51,936 nt of DNA, taken from assembly GCA_049653745.1 (NCBI GenBank), contig JBASGW010000029.1, positions 1 to 51,936 on the forward strand, given 5' to 3'. A model generated the notes under the pieces. That model worked only from the letters and a program-made list of their open reading frames with translations. It was not told where the DNA came from and did no database searches. Both the position numbers and the translations under genes were made by a program. The DNA is from CANDYO01 sp049653745. Lineage in GTDB: Bacteria > Pseudomonadota > Alphaproteobacteria > Rickettsiales > CANDYO01. Position 1 is the first letter of the stretch. Each line of letters starts with the position of its first letter. Positions 17,239 through 26,024 of the stretch are shown here, in pieces.

Positions 17239-18336
17239 ATGCGCTTTTCTTCTACTATATCCATATATCTAGTAAAGAACTTATTATTGAATCTACTTTA
17301 TGTATTTTTATGCTTCATGTTTATAAGCTTTATCCTTGAGTTATTAGAGTTAATTCGCAAGATTCAAGGAAAAGAAATATATATATTTGAACTATTAAAA
17401 ATAGCATTTTATAAAGTTCCTTTTTTAATGTTTTCGTTTTTGCCTTTTATATTTTTATTTGGATCTATTCTATCTCTTACTAAACTTAATAATAATTTTG
17501 AGATTGCGGCAATAAAATCTTTAGGTATTTCAATTTGGTCTATGTGCATTCCTTTAGTTGGAACCGTGATCATAATCAGTATTTTTATATTATGGGTTTT
17601 ACAACCAATTTCTGCTGTTTTTTTAGACAAAAATCGATTACTTGAAAATAAATATTTTGGCTATAAATCTAATAGAGTATCCCTAAATACTAATGGTATT
17701 TGGTTATATGATCAGTATCCTGTACCTTCCGAAGAAAAATTCATTCATGTTTCATATCCAATAAAAAATGGTAAATTATTATATGGAGTTAATGTCTATC
17801 TTGCTGGAAAGAATAAAGATTTCACCACAAGCTATAGCGCTAAGTCCGCTTCACTAAAATATAATTTTCTAGTTCTAAATGATGCTTTTAAATATGAACC
17901 TGGTTCTCCTCCTGTTCATTACAATCAGCTAGAACTTCCTAGTAACTTAGTTCCAGAACAAATTCAGGAAAATATTGTTAATCCTGAAATTATTCCTATT
18001 TGGAATTTAAAAGAATTTATTGATCAAATAAAACAATCAGGTTTTTCTACATTAAAACATGAACTATATTATCAATCACTTTTAGCAGCTCCTTTACTTT
18101 ATATTTCTTTAATACTAATAGCAATTTCTTGCTCCATTAGCTTACCTAGAAAAGGAAGAGTTGGAGTTGTGTTTATTATAGGTAGCCTGGTAACAGTATT
18201 TATCTTTTTTGTAGAAAAAATGGTTAATGTGATGGCTCTTACTTCAATATTACCAATAAACGTAGCAGTATTGGCACCTAGCATCACTTATTTACTCTTA
18301 AGCGCTGCAGCTCTTATCCATTATGAAGAAGGATGA
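17239..18336 (+). CDS. lptG: LPS export permease LptG/LptF family
   Basis: This 365-residue inner-membrane protein belongs to the YjgP/YjgQ family and works with LptB, LptC and LptF to extract LPS for transport to the outer membrane. The layout is family-typical: three N-terminal helices (about 8-30, 50-75, 98-122), a large periplasmic jellyroll region (about 130-265), and three C-terminal helices, with the SISLPRKGRVG turn before the last two. Its stop TGA overlaps the in-frame ATG of the lspA frame. It is the first gene of an envelope operon. LptF is the main alternative name. Confidence 0.88.
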   Translation: MRFSSTISIYLVKNLLLNLLYVFLCFMFISFILELLELIRKIQGKEIYIFELLKIAFYKVPFLMFSFLPFIFLFGSILSLTKLNNNFEIAAIKSLGISIWSMCIPLVGTVIIISIFILWVLQPISAVFLDKNRLLENKYFGYKSNRVSLNTNGIWLYDQYPVPSEEKFIHVSYPIKNGKLLYGVNVYLAGKNKDFTTSYSAKSASLKYNFLVLNDAFKYEPGSPPVHYNQLELPSNLVPEQIQENIVNPEIIPIWNLKEFIDQIKQSGFSTLKHELYYQSLLAAPLLYISLILIAISCSISLPRKGRVGVVFIIGSLVTVFIFFVEKMVNVMALTSILPINVAVLAPSITYLLLSAAALIHYEEG

Positions 18337-18338
18337 AC

Positions 18339-18818
18339 ATGAGAAAATTAGGAATTATTATAATATTTTGTACTTTGATTCTTGATCAAATTAGCAAATA
18401 TATTGTAGTGGATTATTTTACTAGTAATTTTAATATTATTAAATTAACTAGCTTCTTTAACATAGTTTTGGTTTATAACAAGGGCATAAGCTTTGGACTT
18501 TTTAATAACTTAGCTTATAGTAATTATTTATTCTCTATACTTTCTTTGAGCATCACTTACTTCTTATTGAAATGGCTTAGAAATTCTGCTATTTTACTCG
18601 AAATAGTCGCTCTTGGAATGATTATAGGTGGGGCTCTTGGAAACATAGTTGACCGCATACTATATCAAGGGGTGGTAGATTTTATTCAACTACATTGGAA
18701 AGAATTTTATTGGCCAAGTTTTAATATAGCTGATAGCGCAATTTGTATTGGAGTTTTGCTTCTAATAATTTTGAATTTAATCAATGAAAATAAAATAACC
18801 GAGGAAAAATCAACATGA
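18339..18818 (+). CDS. lspA: Lipoprotein signal peptidase LspA
   Basis: LspA cleaves the signal peptide of diacylated prolipoproteins in the inner membrane. The 159-residue product has four membrane helices. The two catalytic aspartates lie in GNIVDR (Asp105) and FNIADS (Asp132), and the conserved VYNKGISFGLF (usually NxGxAF) is near residue 46. The frame also has an ATG at 18333 overlapping the lptG stop, but AGAAGG lies 6 nt before ATG 18339, which is better spaced. The next gene, itself a lipoprotein, overlaps its 3' end by 4 nt. Confidence 0.95.
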   Translation: MRKLGIIIIFCTLILDQISKYIVVDYFTSNFNIIKLTSFFNIVLVYNKGISFGLFNNLAYSNYLFSILSLSITYFLLKWLRNSAILLEIVALGMIIGGALGNIVDRILYQGVVDFIQLHWKEFYWPSFNIADSAICIGVLLLIILNLINENKITEEKST

Positions 18819-19069
18819 ATAAATTTATGATAATTTTCTTATCGCTTTTTATAGCATCCTGTGGAGGATTCAAAGAAAATATGGGCTTAGTAAAGCACCA
18901 GCCTGATGAATATCAAGTTGAAACAAATGACTCTTTAGCTGTGCCTCCTGATTTTAATATTCATTCACCAGAAGAATTAATTGCTAAAAAATCTAGATTA
19001 TCAACACAAAATTCAGATGATAATAATTTATCTAAAGGTGAAAATCTTATTCTAAAAAACATGAATTAG
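18815..19069 (+). CDS. Small lipoprotein, DUF3035/BamF-like
   Basis: This 84-residue protein has a lipoprotein signal: a hydrophobic stretch ending in FIASC with Cys16 as the lipidation site. The mature part carries QPDEYQVETNDSLAVPPDF, the DUF3035/BamF motif (PDEF-V----PL-VPP). The motif resembles the unstructured BamA-complex-binding segment of BamC and is found in alphaproteobacteria next to lspA. It would sit in the outer membrane and assist beta-barrel assembly. Its ATG overlaps the lspA stop (ATGA), so it is coupled to the peptidase that would process it. Confidence 0.78.
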   Translation: MNKFMIIFLSLFIASCGGFKENMGLVKHQPDEYQVETNDSLAVPPDFNIHSPEELIAKKSRLSTQNSDDNNLSKGENLILKNMN

Positions 19070-19075
19070 CTATAA

Positions 19076-20263
19076 ATGTTACTGGAACAGAAATTTCATT
19101 TACCAGATGAAATACTTTCTAAATTTAAACAAAATAAAAATTTAGTAGACCTCAAATTAAAAACTGAAGAGTCTATAGATACCATTACATCCAACTGCAA
19201 GTTAGAATATTATCAAGAAGAGCTAGATTTAGTTGAGAAAATTTCTGCTAAAATTTCTTTGCAATATTCTAAAGCTATTATCATCGCTATCGGCGGTTCT
19301 ATGAGCTCAAGCCAAGCATTCACTGCCTGTAAAAATTATCAATCTAATAATTTTACATTAACCTATAGCAATAGCCTTGCTATTGATAAACAAGAAGCAG
19401 TTTTTACTAAAGAAAATCTTCAAAACTCAGCTATTATAATTATTAGTCGTTCAGGAGAAAGTGCCGAAATTCTGAATCAAGTTTATAATATTACCAATAA
19501 ATATAAGCAATTCTTTGGCCCTAACTATGCTTTAGGAGACCATTTTTATATAATCACCCAAGGACCTAATTTTCTAACAGATTTTGGATCAAACATCAGG
19601 GCAAATATTTTTAATTATATTAGCAAAAGTGGAAAATTTTCTACCTTCTCTTTAGTTGGACTGCTGCCGGCAAGATTAATTGGCCTCTTGCCAAAAGAAA
19701 TTATTTTAAGCGCCTTACAGGTTCTAAAATTTCCACAAAATGCTATTGATGCCGCTTATATAAACTATGAATTACTAAACTTAAAATATAATATTAATAT
19801 TCTTTTGCACTATAATGATCTTCTTGAGAAAACACTCCTTAGACAAGCACAAACTGCTAGTGAAATTATAGCTAAAGATAACAGAGGCTTCACTCCTTTG
19901 GTAACTGGAATATCTGATCAACATGGATTATGGCAACTATTTTTAACTGGGCCTTCAGATAAATATTTTACTTTGCTCAGAACTAAAAAATCTGATTATG
20001 ATCCAGAACTAAATTATTTAATTGAAGATACCTATTATAAACTTAATTTAAAAAGCCTTAAAAGAAAATCTATTCCTATAAGAGAGCTAATAATAGATAA
20101 AATAGATAGTGCATCGCTTGGAGCATTATCTATGCACTTACTCTTAGAGACTATTCTTTTAGCAAATATAATGAATGTTTCTTCAACAACTCACCCAGAT
20201 ATTGATAAAAATAAAAAACTATTGAGTAAAATATTTTTAACTAAACTAAAAAATATTTTCTAA
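19076..20263 (+). CDS. pgi: Short glucose-6-phosphate isomerase (SIS domains)
   Basis: This 395-residue protein has the double-SIS architecture of phosphoglucose isomerase, which interconverts glucose-6-P and fructose-6-P. Seen motifs are AIGGSMSSSQA at about residues 70-80 in place of GIGGSDLGP, ISRSGESAEIL for the sugar-phosphate loop, TDQHG-like SDQHGLWQLFL, and LGALSMHLLLETILLA. It is much shorter than the ~550-residue enterobacterial enzyme but close to compact forms in some alphaproteobacteria. It starts 6 nt after the lipoprotein gene and is probably in the same operon. Given host-dependent metabolism, its role may be anabolic (sugar nucleotides for LPS) rather than glycolytic. Confidence 0.8.
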   Translation: MLLEQKFHLPDEILSKFKQNKNLVDLKLKTEESIDTITSNCKLEYYQEELDLVEKISAKISLQYSKAIIIAIGGSMSSSQAFTACKNYQSNNFTLTYSNSLAIDKQEAVFTKENLQNSAIIIISRSGESAEILNQVYNITNKYKQFFGPNYALGDHFYIITQGPNFLTDFGSNIRANIFNYISKSGKFSTFSLVGLLPARLIGLLPKEIILSALQVLKFPQNAIDAAYINYELLNLKYNINILLHYNDLLEKTLLRQAQTASEIIAKDNRGFTPLVTGISDQHGLWQLFLTGPSDKYFTLLRTKKSDYDPELNYLIEDTYYKLNLKSLKRKSIPIRELIIDKIDSASLGALSMHLLLETILLANIMNVSSTTHPDIDKNKKLLSKIFLTKLKNIF

Positions 20264-20281
20264 TTATCAAGATAGAATTTG

Positions 20282-20848
20282 CTATTTCTTTTCGTTACGT
20301 TCACTCCTTTTTACACTCTGCTCAATTAATTCTAATTTATGAATTTGAACCTTTTGGATTTCAATCAATTCTTTAAATTGTTCATTAATTAGTAAATCTA
20401 ATTTATGATCTATGGCCCTGCTCTCTAACTCTGATTTTAAATTTATTAAATAATCATCTTTTGCTCTTTTACTTTCTCGAGCTTCCTTACGATTTTGACT
20501 CATTAAAATGATAGGAGCTTGAATCGCCGCTAAGCAAGATAATATTAAATTTAATAATATATAAGGATATGGATCAAAGGCTTTAACTCCACTCATTTTA
20601 CTAAAAATCATCCAACCAAAAAGAAAAGTAAAAAATATAAATATAAAATACCAACTTCCTCCAAAACTAGCTATTTTATCAGAAATTTTTTGGCCAAAAG
20701 TTAAATGATTATTATTTTCTTCTTCAAATAATCTATGCACTAATCCTTCTTGCTCTCTTATTGCATCCACCACTATTTGATTCATCATTTTTTGATGATT
20801 ATTTTGAACTTCTAAGAGTTTTTTTAAATATTCAGTCTTTTTTGTCAT
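20282..20848 (-). CDS. DUF1003 membrane protein
   Basis: This 188-residue protein has the DUF1003 layout. A soluble N-terminus with FGQKISDKIASFGGSWYFI leads into one membrane helix, and DPYPYILLNLILSCLAAIQA forms the second. APIILMSQNRKEARESKRAK follows, then a charged coiled-coil tail (about 135-188). Function is unknown for the family, which is widespread in alphaproteobacteria. It is convergent with pgi (18 nt between stops) and divergent from the type IV secretion block. Confidence 0.88.
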   Translation of the reverse strand: MTKKTEYLKKLLEVQNNHQKMMNQIVVDAIREQEGLVHRLFEEENNNHLTFGQKISDKIASFGGSWYFIFIFFTFLFGWMIFSKMSGVKAFDPYPYILLNLILSCLAAIQAPIILMSQNRKEARESKRAKDDYLINLKSELESRAIDHKLDLLINEQFKELIEIQKVQIHKLELIEQSVKRSERNEKK

Positions 20849-21018
20849 TTTTATATACCTTATGTTTTATCAAAAAAGATATTACACTATCTATTTAAAA
20901 TATAAAATGTTAATTATACCGCTCTTTTTAAGTTACTATCGTATAAAAGAAATTAAAATACTGATTAAATTTATATTTAATTGAGAATCTTGATGAAAAG
21001 TTGTATAAACTTAAGTAT

Positions 21019-21044
21019 TATAATACCATTAGATGCATTGGTAT
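21019..21044 (+). promoter_or_regulatory. Candidate -10 box and hairpin upstream of virB3
   Basis: TATAAT occurs at 21019-21024, 43 nt before the virB3 ATG. A 6-bp hairpin (ATACCA / TGGTAT) immediately follows at 21023-21044. No good -35 sits at 16-18 nt; TTGATG at 20990 is 23 nt away. The secretion block is therefore either driven by a weak promoter, or this is only part of its leader. Confidence 0.3.
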
Positions 21045-21066
21045 AAAATTTTATGAGAGTAATTAC

Positions 21067-21363
21067 ATGGATGATTCAGGCAGATTAAGAGTTGACCCTT
21101 TATTCGTGGGATTAACTAGACCAACATTAATTTTTGGTGTAAGTCAGGTTTTTTTTATTCTTAACTCAATAGGCTGTATGAGTTATTATGTTTTAGCCAA
21201 TGATTTTAAGGCGATATTTATATTATTTATTAATCACCTGGTAGCTTATTTAGTATGCTCAAAAGAGCCTCTATTTATGGAATTATTTATGATCAAATTA
21301 CAAAAATGTCCGCGATGCAGGAACCAGCTTTATCATGGCGCCAATTCGTATGATATGTATTAA
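21067..21363 (+). CDS. virB3: Type IV secretion protein VirB3
   Basis: VirB3 is a small inner-membrane component that partners VirB4 at the base of the type IV secretion channel. The 98-residue product begins with RLRVDPLFVGLTRPTLIFGV, the family signature, then two hydrophobic helices. The open frame extends 22 codons upstream to a TTG at 21001, but that extension is not conserved in character. The ATG at 21067 starts directly before the VirB3 motif. It is 24 nt upstream of the virB4 ATG, the standard order in Rickettsiales. Confidence 0.92.
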   Translation: MDDSGRLRVDPLFVGLTRPTLIFGVSQVFFILNSIGCMSYYVLANDFKAIFILFINHLVAYLVCSKEPLFMELFMIKLQKCPRCRNQLYHGANSYDMY

Positions 21364-21387
21364 ATTTGATATTTATTGAGTATAAAG

Positions 21388-23811
21388 ATGCTACAGCTTT
21401 TAAAATACACAACTAACAAACAGAAGTATGCTGATGCAGAAAAGAAAACTTCTAACTATATACCATATCTATGTCACTATAACAGCAATACTATTCTAAC
21501 TAAGCAAAAAGAACTGATGCAAGTTATAAAAGTTGGAGGATTTTCTTTTGAAACCGCCGATGATGAAGACGTAGATATAAAAAAAGATTTATTAAACTCT
21601 CTTCTAAAAGGATTCCAAACAGGTGGATTTATATTATATTTCCATACTATCAGAAGAAAAGCTGACCTTAATCCTGATGAAGTTTTCACCATAGACCCAT
21701 ACATAAAAATTCCTAAGAGCTTTAGTGATTATGTATCTCAAGAATGGACCAAAAAATATTCCAGTCAACAATCTTTTGTGAATGAGCTTTATGTTTCAAT
21801 TGTAAAAAGAGCTGATAAAAAAGGTGCTGCTGCTGTTGAAAATTTTATAAAAAATTTTAAAGCTTCAGCTGATAAAGCTACTTGGGAAAATGACATAAAA
21901 GAATCCTTTGAAGAGTTAGAAGAATCCACCGGCAGAGTATTGAGCACTCTAAGAGATTACTCTCCTGAGCTCTTGGGAGTTGAAACCACAGAAAATGGTT
22001 CATTTTGTCAAATTCTAGAGTTTCTTGGTAAATTAGTAAATTGTGGCAGTTCAGCGCCAATGCTAGTGCCAACAACACCTATAGATCAATACTTACCCAT
22101 AAATAGATTATATTTTGGACAAAAAGCTATTGAAGTAAGAGGGCGAGATAAAACTCGAATGGCTGCCATAATTAGTATAAAAGAATATGGCCCCTCTTCC
22201 CACGCAGGAATGAATGACAGCTTCTTACAATTACCTTTTGAATTAATTATTTCTCAATCATTTAGTTTCACCAATCGTCAATTTGCTATTGCCAAAATGC
22301 AGTTGCAACAAAACCGAATGATTCAAGCCGAAGATAAAGCTGTATCTCAAATATCTGAAATCAATCAAGCTCTAGATATGGCAATGAGTGGTGAAATTGC
22401 CTTTGGTGAACATCATTTTACCGTTCTATGCTTAGAAGACAATCTTAAAGCTCTTGAAAATGTTACATCAATTGCTTCGGTAGAAATTCAAAATATGGGA
22501 GCCCAACCAGTAAGGGAAAAAGTTAATATGGAAACTGCTTTCTGGGCACAATTACCTGGAAATGATGGTTTTATTGTAAGAAAATCCACTATTAACTCCT
22601 TGAACTTAGCGGGACTTGCTTCTTTACATAACTACCCCACAGGAAAAGAAAAAAACAATCATTGGGGAGATTCTGTTGCTGTTTTTGATACCACCTCTGG
22701 CACACCATATCATTTTAATTTTCACGTAAGGGATGTTGGTCATTCTTTAATTATAGGCCCTACTGGAGCTGGTAAAACCGTATTAATGAATTTTTTATGC
22801 GCCATGTCACAAAAGTTCAAATGCAGAATGTTCTTTTTTGATAAAGACCGCGGAGGTGAAATTTTTATTAGAGCAATTGGTGGTATATATACAGTTATTG
22901 ATCCTGGAAAACCATCGGGGTTTAATCCATTTGCATTACCAGACACAGGAGAAAACAGAACTTTTCTATTAGACCTACTCAGACTTTTAGTTACAGTTAA
23001 CGGAGAGGAAATGACAGCTGAGAATATTACTTCGCTAACGCAAGCAATAGCTGGTAACTATAAATTAGCAAAAAAAGATCGTCGTTTATCTAATATAGTT
23101 GCCTTCCTTGGCATTGAAGGGGCTGGTAGTCTAGCTACTAGAATTTCTATGTGGCACTCAAATGGCTCACATGCTAATATTTTTGATAATGAGCATGATT
23201 CTTTAGATTTAAGTAATTATAGGATATTTGGCTTTGAAATGGCTGAATTACTAAAAGATACTATTTGTTTAGGACCTGTGCTTCTTTATATTTTCCATAG
23301 GATTAACATCTCTTTAGATGGAACTCCAACAATGATAGTTCTAGACGAAGCTTGGGCATTAATTGACAATCCTGTTTTTGCTCCTAAAATTAAAGATTGG
23401 TTAAAGGTTCTTAGAAAGTTAAATACCTTTGTAATTTTTGCGACTCAAAGTGTTGAAGATGCTGCAAAAAGCTCTATTAGTGACACATTAATTCAGCAAA
23501 CTGCCACTCAAATATTTTTACCAAACCTTAAAGCCACGCAAGTGTATCGCACGGCTTTTATGTTAACTCAACGAGAATATACCTTAATTAAAACAACTGA
23601 TCCAGGCAGTAGGTATTTTTTAATTAAACAAGGTATTAATGCAGTGGTTGCTAGAATTGATTTAAATGGAATGACTGATATTATCAATGTTCTTTCTGGC
23701 AGAACAGAAACTGTATTACTTTTAAAATCTTTACGTGAACAATACGGAGATAATCCAGACAATTGGTTGCATATTTTTTATGAGAAAGCTAGAAAGAAAA
23801 ATGAAAAATAA
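21388..23811 (+). CDS. virB4: Type IV secretion ATPase VirB4
   Basis: VirB4 is the cytoplasmic-face ATPase that powers pilus/channel assembly and substrate passage. The product has about 807 residues. The N-terminal CagE_TrbE_VirB domain fills roughly residues 180-420. Walker A, GPTGAGKT, starts at residue 457, and Walker B, MIVLDEAWAL, is near 650-655. The FATQSVEDAAKS region is typical of the family. ATG 21388 is preferred over an in-frame TTG at 21376. The 3' end overlaps the first virB6 gene by 11 nt. All catalytic motifs are intact, so the system is probably functional if the other vir genes lie elsewhere, as is usual in this order. Confidence 0.97.
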   Translation: MLQLLKYTTNKQKYADAEKKTSNYIPYLCHYNSNTILTKQKELMQVIKVGGFSFETADDEDVDIKKDLLNSLLKGFQTGGFILYFHTIRRKADLNPDEVFTIDPYIKIPKSFSDYVSQEWTKKYSSQQSFVNELYVSIVKRADKKGAAAVENFIKNFKASADKATWENDIKESFEELEESTGRVLSTLRDYSPELLGVETTENGSFCQILEFLGKLVNCGSSAPMLVPTTPIDQYLPINRLYFGQKAIEVRGRDKTRMAAIISIKEYGPSSHAGMNDSFLQLPFELIISQSFSFTNRQFAIAKMQLQQNRMIQAEDKAVSQISEINQALDMAMSGEIAFGEHHFTVLCLEDNLKALENVTSIASVEIQNMGAQPVREKVNMETAFWAQLPGNDGFIVRKSTINSLNLAGLASLHNYPTGKEKNNHWGDSVAVFDTTSGTPYHFNFHVRDVGHSLIIGPTGAGKTVLMNFLCAMSQKFKCRMFFFDKDRGGEIFIRAIGGIYTVIDPGKPSGFNPFALPDTGENRTFLLDLLRLLVTVNGEEMTAENITSLTQAIAGNYKLAKKDRRLSNIVAFLGIEGAGSLATRISMWHSNGSHANIFDNEHDSLDLSNYRIFGFEMAELLKDTICLGPVLLYIFHRINISLDGTPTMIVLDEAWALIDNPVFAPKIKDWLKVLRKLNTFVIFATQSVEDAAKSSISDTLIQQTATQIFLPNLKATQVYRTAFMLTQREYTLIKTTDPGSRYFLIKQGINAVVARIDLNGMTDIINVLSGRTETVLLLKSLREQYGDNPDNWLHIFYEKARKKNEK

Positions 23812-26008
23812 AACCTTAATTGTCTTTGTATTTATAGTAGCTCTTCTATTTAGCTCGCTATCAAAAGCAGTTGACTATACACTTGATGATAGCTGCACTC
23901 AAGGTATTGGTATACTTAATAGAATAGTAGATGATATTACAACTTTAGGTCTATTTGAAGCCTATAGCTCTAGCTTTCATATGTATGGAGCAAATGGTTA
24001 TGCTTCAAGCGATTCTGACAGTGTTAATGGCTGTTCAGCAGATTATTATCCTGATTGCAGCTGCGCTTCTATGGACGCAGATTGTTCCTGCGGTAGTGCA
24101 TATACTCACTTAAGCACAGATTGTCAACAAGATGGAACTAATTGCTGTGATGGACAAATTTACGGAGGTGAAGCCACTTGTGCAAACGCATGTAACCCAG
24201 AAGGAGGAATGCAATGGTGCTATGACCAGTGGGATCCTCTAACCCTAGATTATGAACCATCTTGTTACTGGACTAAAGATGGATATAGTAACTGGTTTTT
24301 TTATCCTCCAGGACAAATAAGAATAGCCAGCGATGGAGATAAGCTCTGCGCTCAGTTTGCCACCACAATTGGTTATCAAAATATTGGTTGTAAATATCTT
24401 CCTTCATGCACCCAATTTAATCTTGATTCAAGCTGTTATGTGGCTCCTTCTTGTTATAGCTTTTCTGCACAAGCGTCACAAGCTTTATTACCTATAACTA
24501 GCGCTATAGTTCAATGCATTAACGATAGTATTAGTTATTTATTTTATACCAGCCCATGCACATCAGCAGATTCAGATTATACAGTTACCGTATTTCCAGA
24601 GTTTCAATCAGCAATGCGCAATGCTGTAAGAAGCGCTTTAATGCTTTATGTAATTCTCTTTGGATTAAAAACCGTCTTAGCTGCAGAACATCCTAGCAAG
24701 GGTGAGTTTTTTAAAATGGGTGCTAAATTTATTTTAGTATTATATTTTTCAACTGGCATTAATATTGATCCAAGTGGACAGCCAAGTTATGATGATGGAA
24801 TCCATAGATACATGCTTCCTTTATACACCTCAGGGGCAGCTGAATTAGCAGACATGGTTTATTCTGCAGGTGGGTCTCCAGGGTTATGCGCTTATGATAT
24901 GAACTCTTACCCCTCATCATCCAACGGCACTTCTTATGGTTATTTATCAATGTGGGATGGTATAGATTGTAGGTTACTCTATTATTTTGGATTTGATATA
25001 GCTTCAATAGATACGGATACTCCAGTTACCATGAGCGATATAGGAGCTCTAACATTATTAGGTTTATTACTGCCAGCTTTCTTTTCATTTCAGTTGATAT
25101 TTCTAATATTTTCTATTGCTTTTGCTATAATGCTTTTATCTGTGGTAATTTATTTTGTTAACTTAACTGTTATTTCAGCAATATTAGTTGCAATTTTAAT
25201 TTATTTAGCTCCCCTATTTGTACCAATGGCTTTATTTGAAGCAACCAAAGAATATTATGATAATTGGTTAAAAACCACCACCTCTTATGCTCTACAACCA
25301 ATGATTATTGCAGCTTACATAGCAATGATGCTAACCATCTTTGATCAAACCATGTTTGGAGATTGTGTATTTAAAAATAAATCAATCACCTATCAGATGG
25401 GCTCCACAGGATCAGGTTCTACCACCACAAAAGAAATTCCATTTTTTTTGATTTGTGACCCTCATGATGCCAGTGAAAATTGTTCTGGCTATGACAGCCC
25501 GGTAGATAGTGAAGCAGCCAATGTAACTCAATGCTCAGAAACTATAGGATGGTATTTAAATCCTATTCAAGAAGGAAAAGCTTTTGTTAACAGCATTGAT
25601 GCTATCTTTTTTAACATAACACTTTTAAATAGCAACGTAGCAACTGACATGCTAACTGGATTGATAACTCTAACTTTATTTGGCTATTTATTTTATAAAT
25701 TTGGTGATGCCTTGAGTGACTTTGCTGCTGAACTAACTGGTGGAAATAATATTGGTAGTGCTGCAGGCAATCCTATGAAACTAGTTGAAAAGGCTGCGAA
25801 TGCTGCTGTTGCAGCTATAAAATATGCCGTAGGAGACACTAAAGGAGCAGCCCAATCGGCTGCTAAAGCTGCAAGTTCTGATGATGAAGGTAGTAAAAGA
25901 AGTGGGGCAACCTCTTCCTCTAGTGGTGGTGGCGGTGGTGACGCGGCTAAGTCAGCAGGCGGAGGTGGAGGTGGTAGCACACCACCAGCTCTTCCTCCGG
26001 TCAAGTAA
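23801..26008 (+). CDS. virB6: VirB6-like channel protein 1 (Cys-rich periplasmic domain)
   Basis: This 735-residue VirB6/TrbL-family polytopic protein probably forms part of the inner-membrane translocation channel. A Sec signal peptide ends near SKA (residue 23). A large periplasmic segment (about 24-265) is unusually cysteine-rich, with about two dozen Cys and repeats such as DCSC, NCCD and ACNP. Then come about six helices with the VirB6 core: LMLYVILFGLKTVL, VIYFVNLTVISAILVAIL and YLAPLFVPMALFEATKEYYDNW. The tail is Ala/Gly-rich with two poly-Gly runs. ATG 23801 overlaps the virB4 stop by 11 nt. Expanded VirB6 paralogs are a hallmark of Rickettsiales. Confidence 0.9.
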   Translation: MKNKTLIVFVFIVALLFSSLSKAVDYTLDDSCTQGIGILNRIVDDITTLGLFEAYSSSFHMYGANGYASSDSDSVNGCSADYYPDCSCASMDADCSCGSAYTHLSTDCQQDGTNCCDGQIYGGEATCANACNPEGGMQWCYDQWDPLTLDYEPSCYWTKDGYSNWFFYPPGQIRIASDGDKLCAQFATTIGYQNIGCKYLPSCTQFNLDSSCYVAPSCYSFSAQASQALLPITSAIVQCINDSISYLFYTSPCTSADSDYTVTVFPEFQSAMRNAVRSALMLYVILFGLKTVLAAEHPSKGEFFKMGAKFILVLYFSTGINIDPSGQPSYDDGIHRYMLPLYTSGAAELADMVYSAGGSPGLCAYDMNSYPSSSNGTSYGYLSMWDGIDCRLLYYFGFDIASIDTDTPVTMSDIGALTLLGLLLPAFFSFQLIFLIFSIAFAIMLLSVVIYFVNLTVISAILVAILIYLAPLFVPMALFEATKEYYDNWLKTTTSYALQPMIIAAYIAMMLTIFDQTMFGDCVFKNKSITYQMGSTGSGSTTTKEIPFFLICDPHDASENCSGYDSPVDSEAANVTQCSETIGWYLNPIQEGKAFVNSIDAIFFNITLLNSNVATDMLTGLITLTLFGYLFYKFGDALSDFAAELTGGNNIGSAAGNPMKLVEKAANAAVAAIKYAVGDTKGAAQSAAKAASSDDEGSKRSGATSSSSGGGGGDAAKSAGGGGGGSTPPALPPVK

Positions 26009-26024
26009 TATAAAGATATAAAAA

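Noticed and set aside
25693..26004. Minus-strand Pro/Ala-rich frame opposite the end of the first virB6
   Set aside because: It is the mirror of the Gly/Ala-rich tail (poly-Pro from poly-Gly codons), not a gene.
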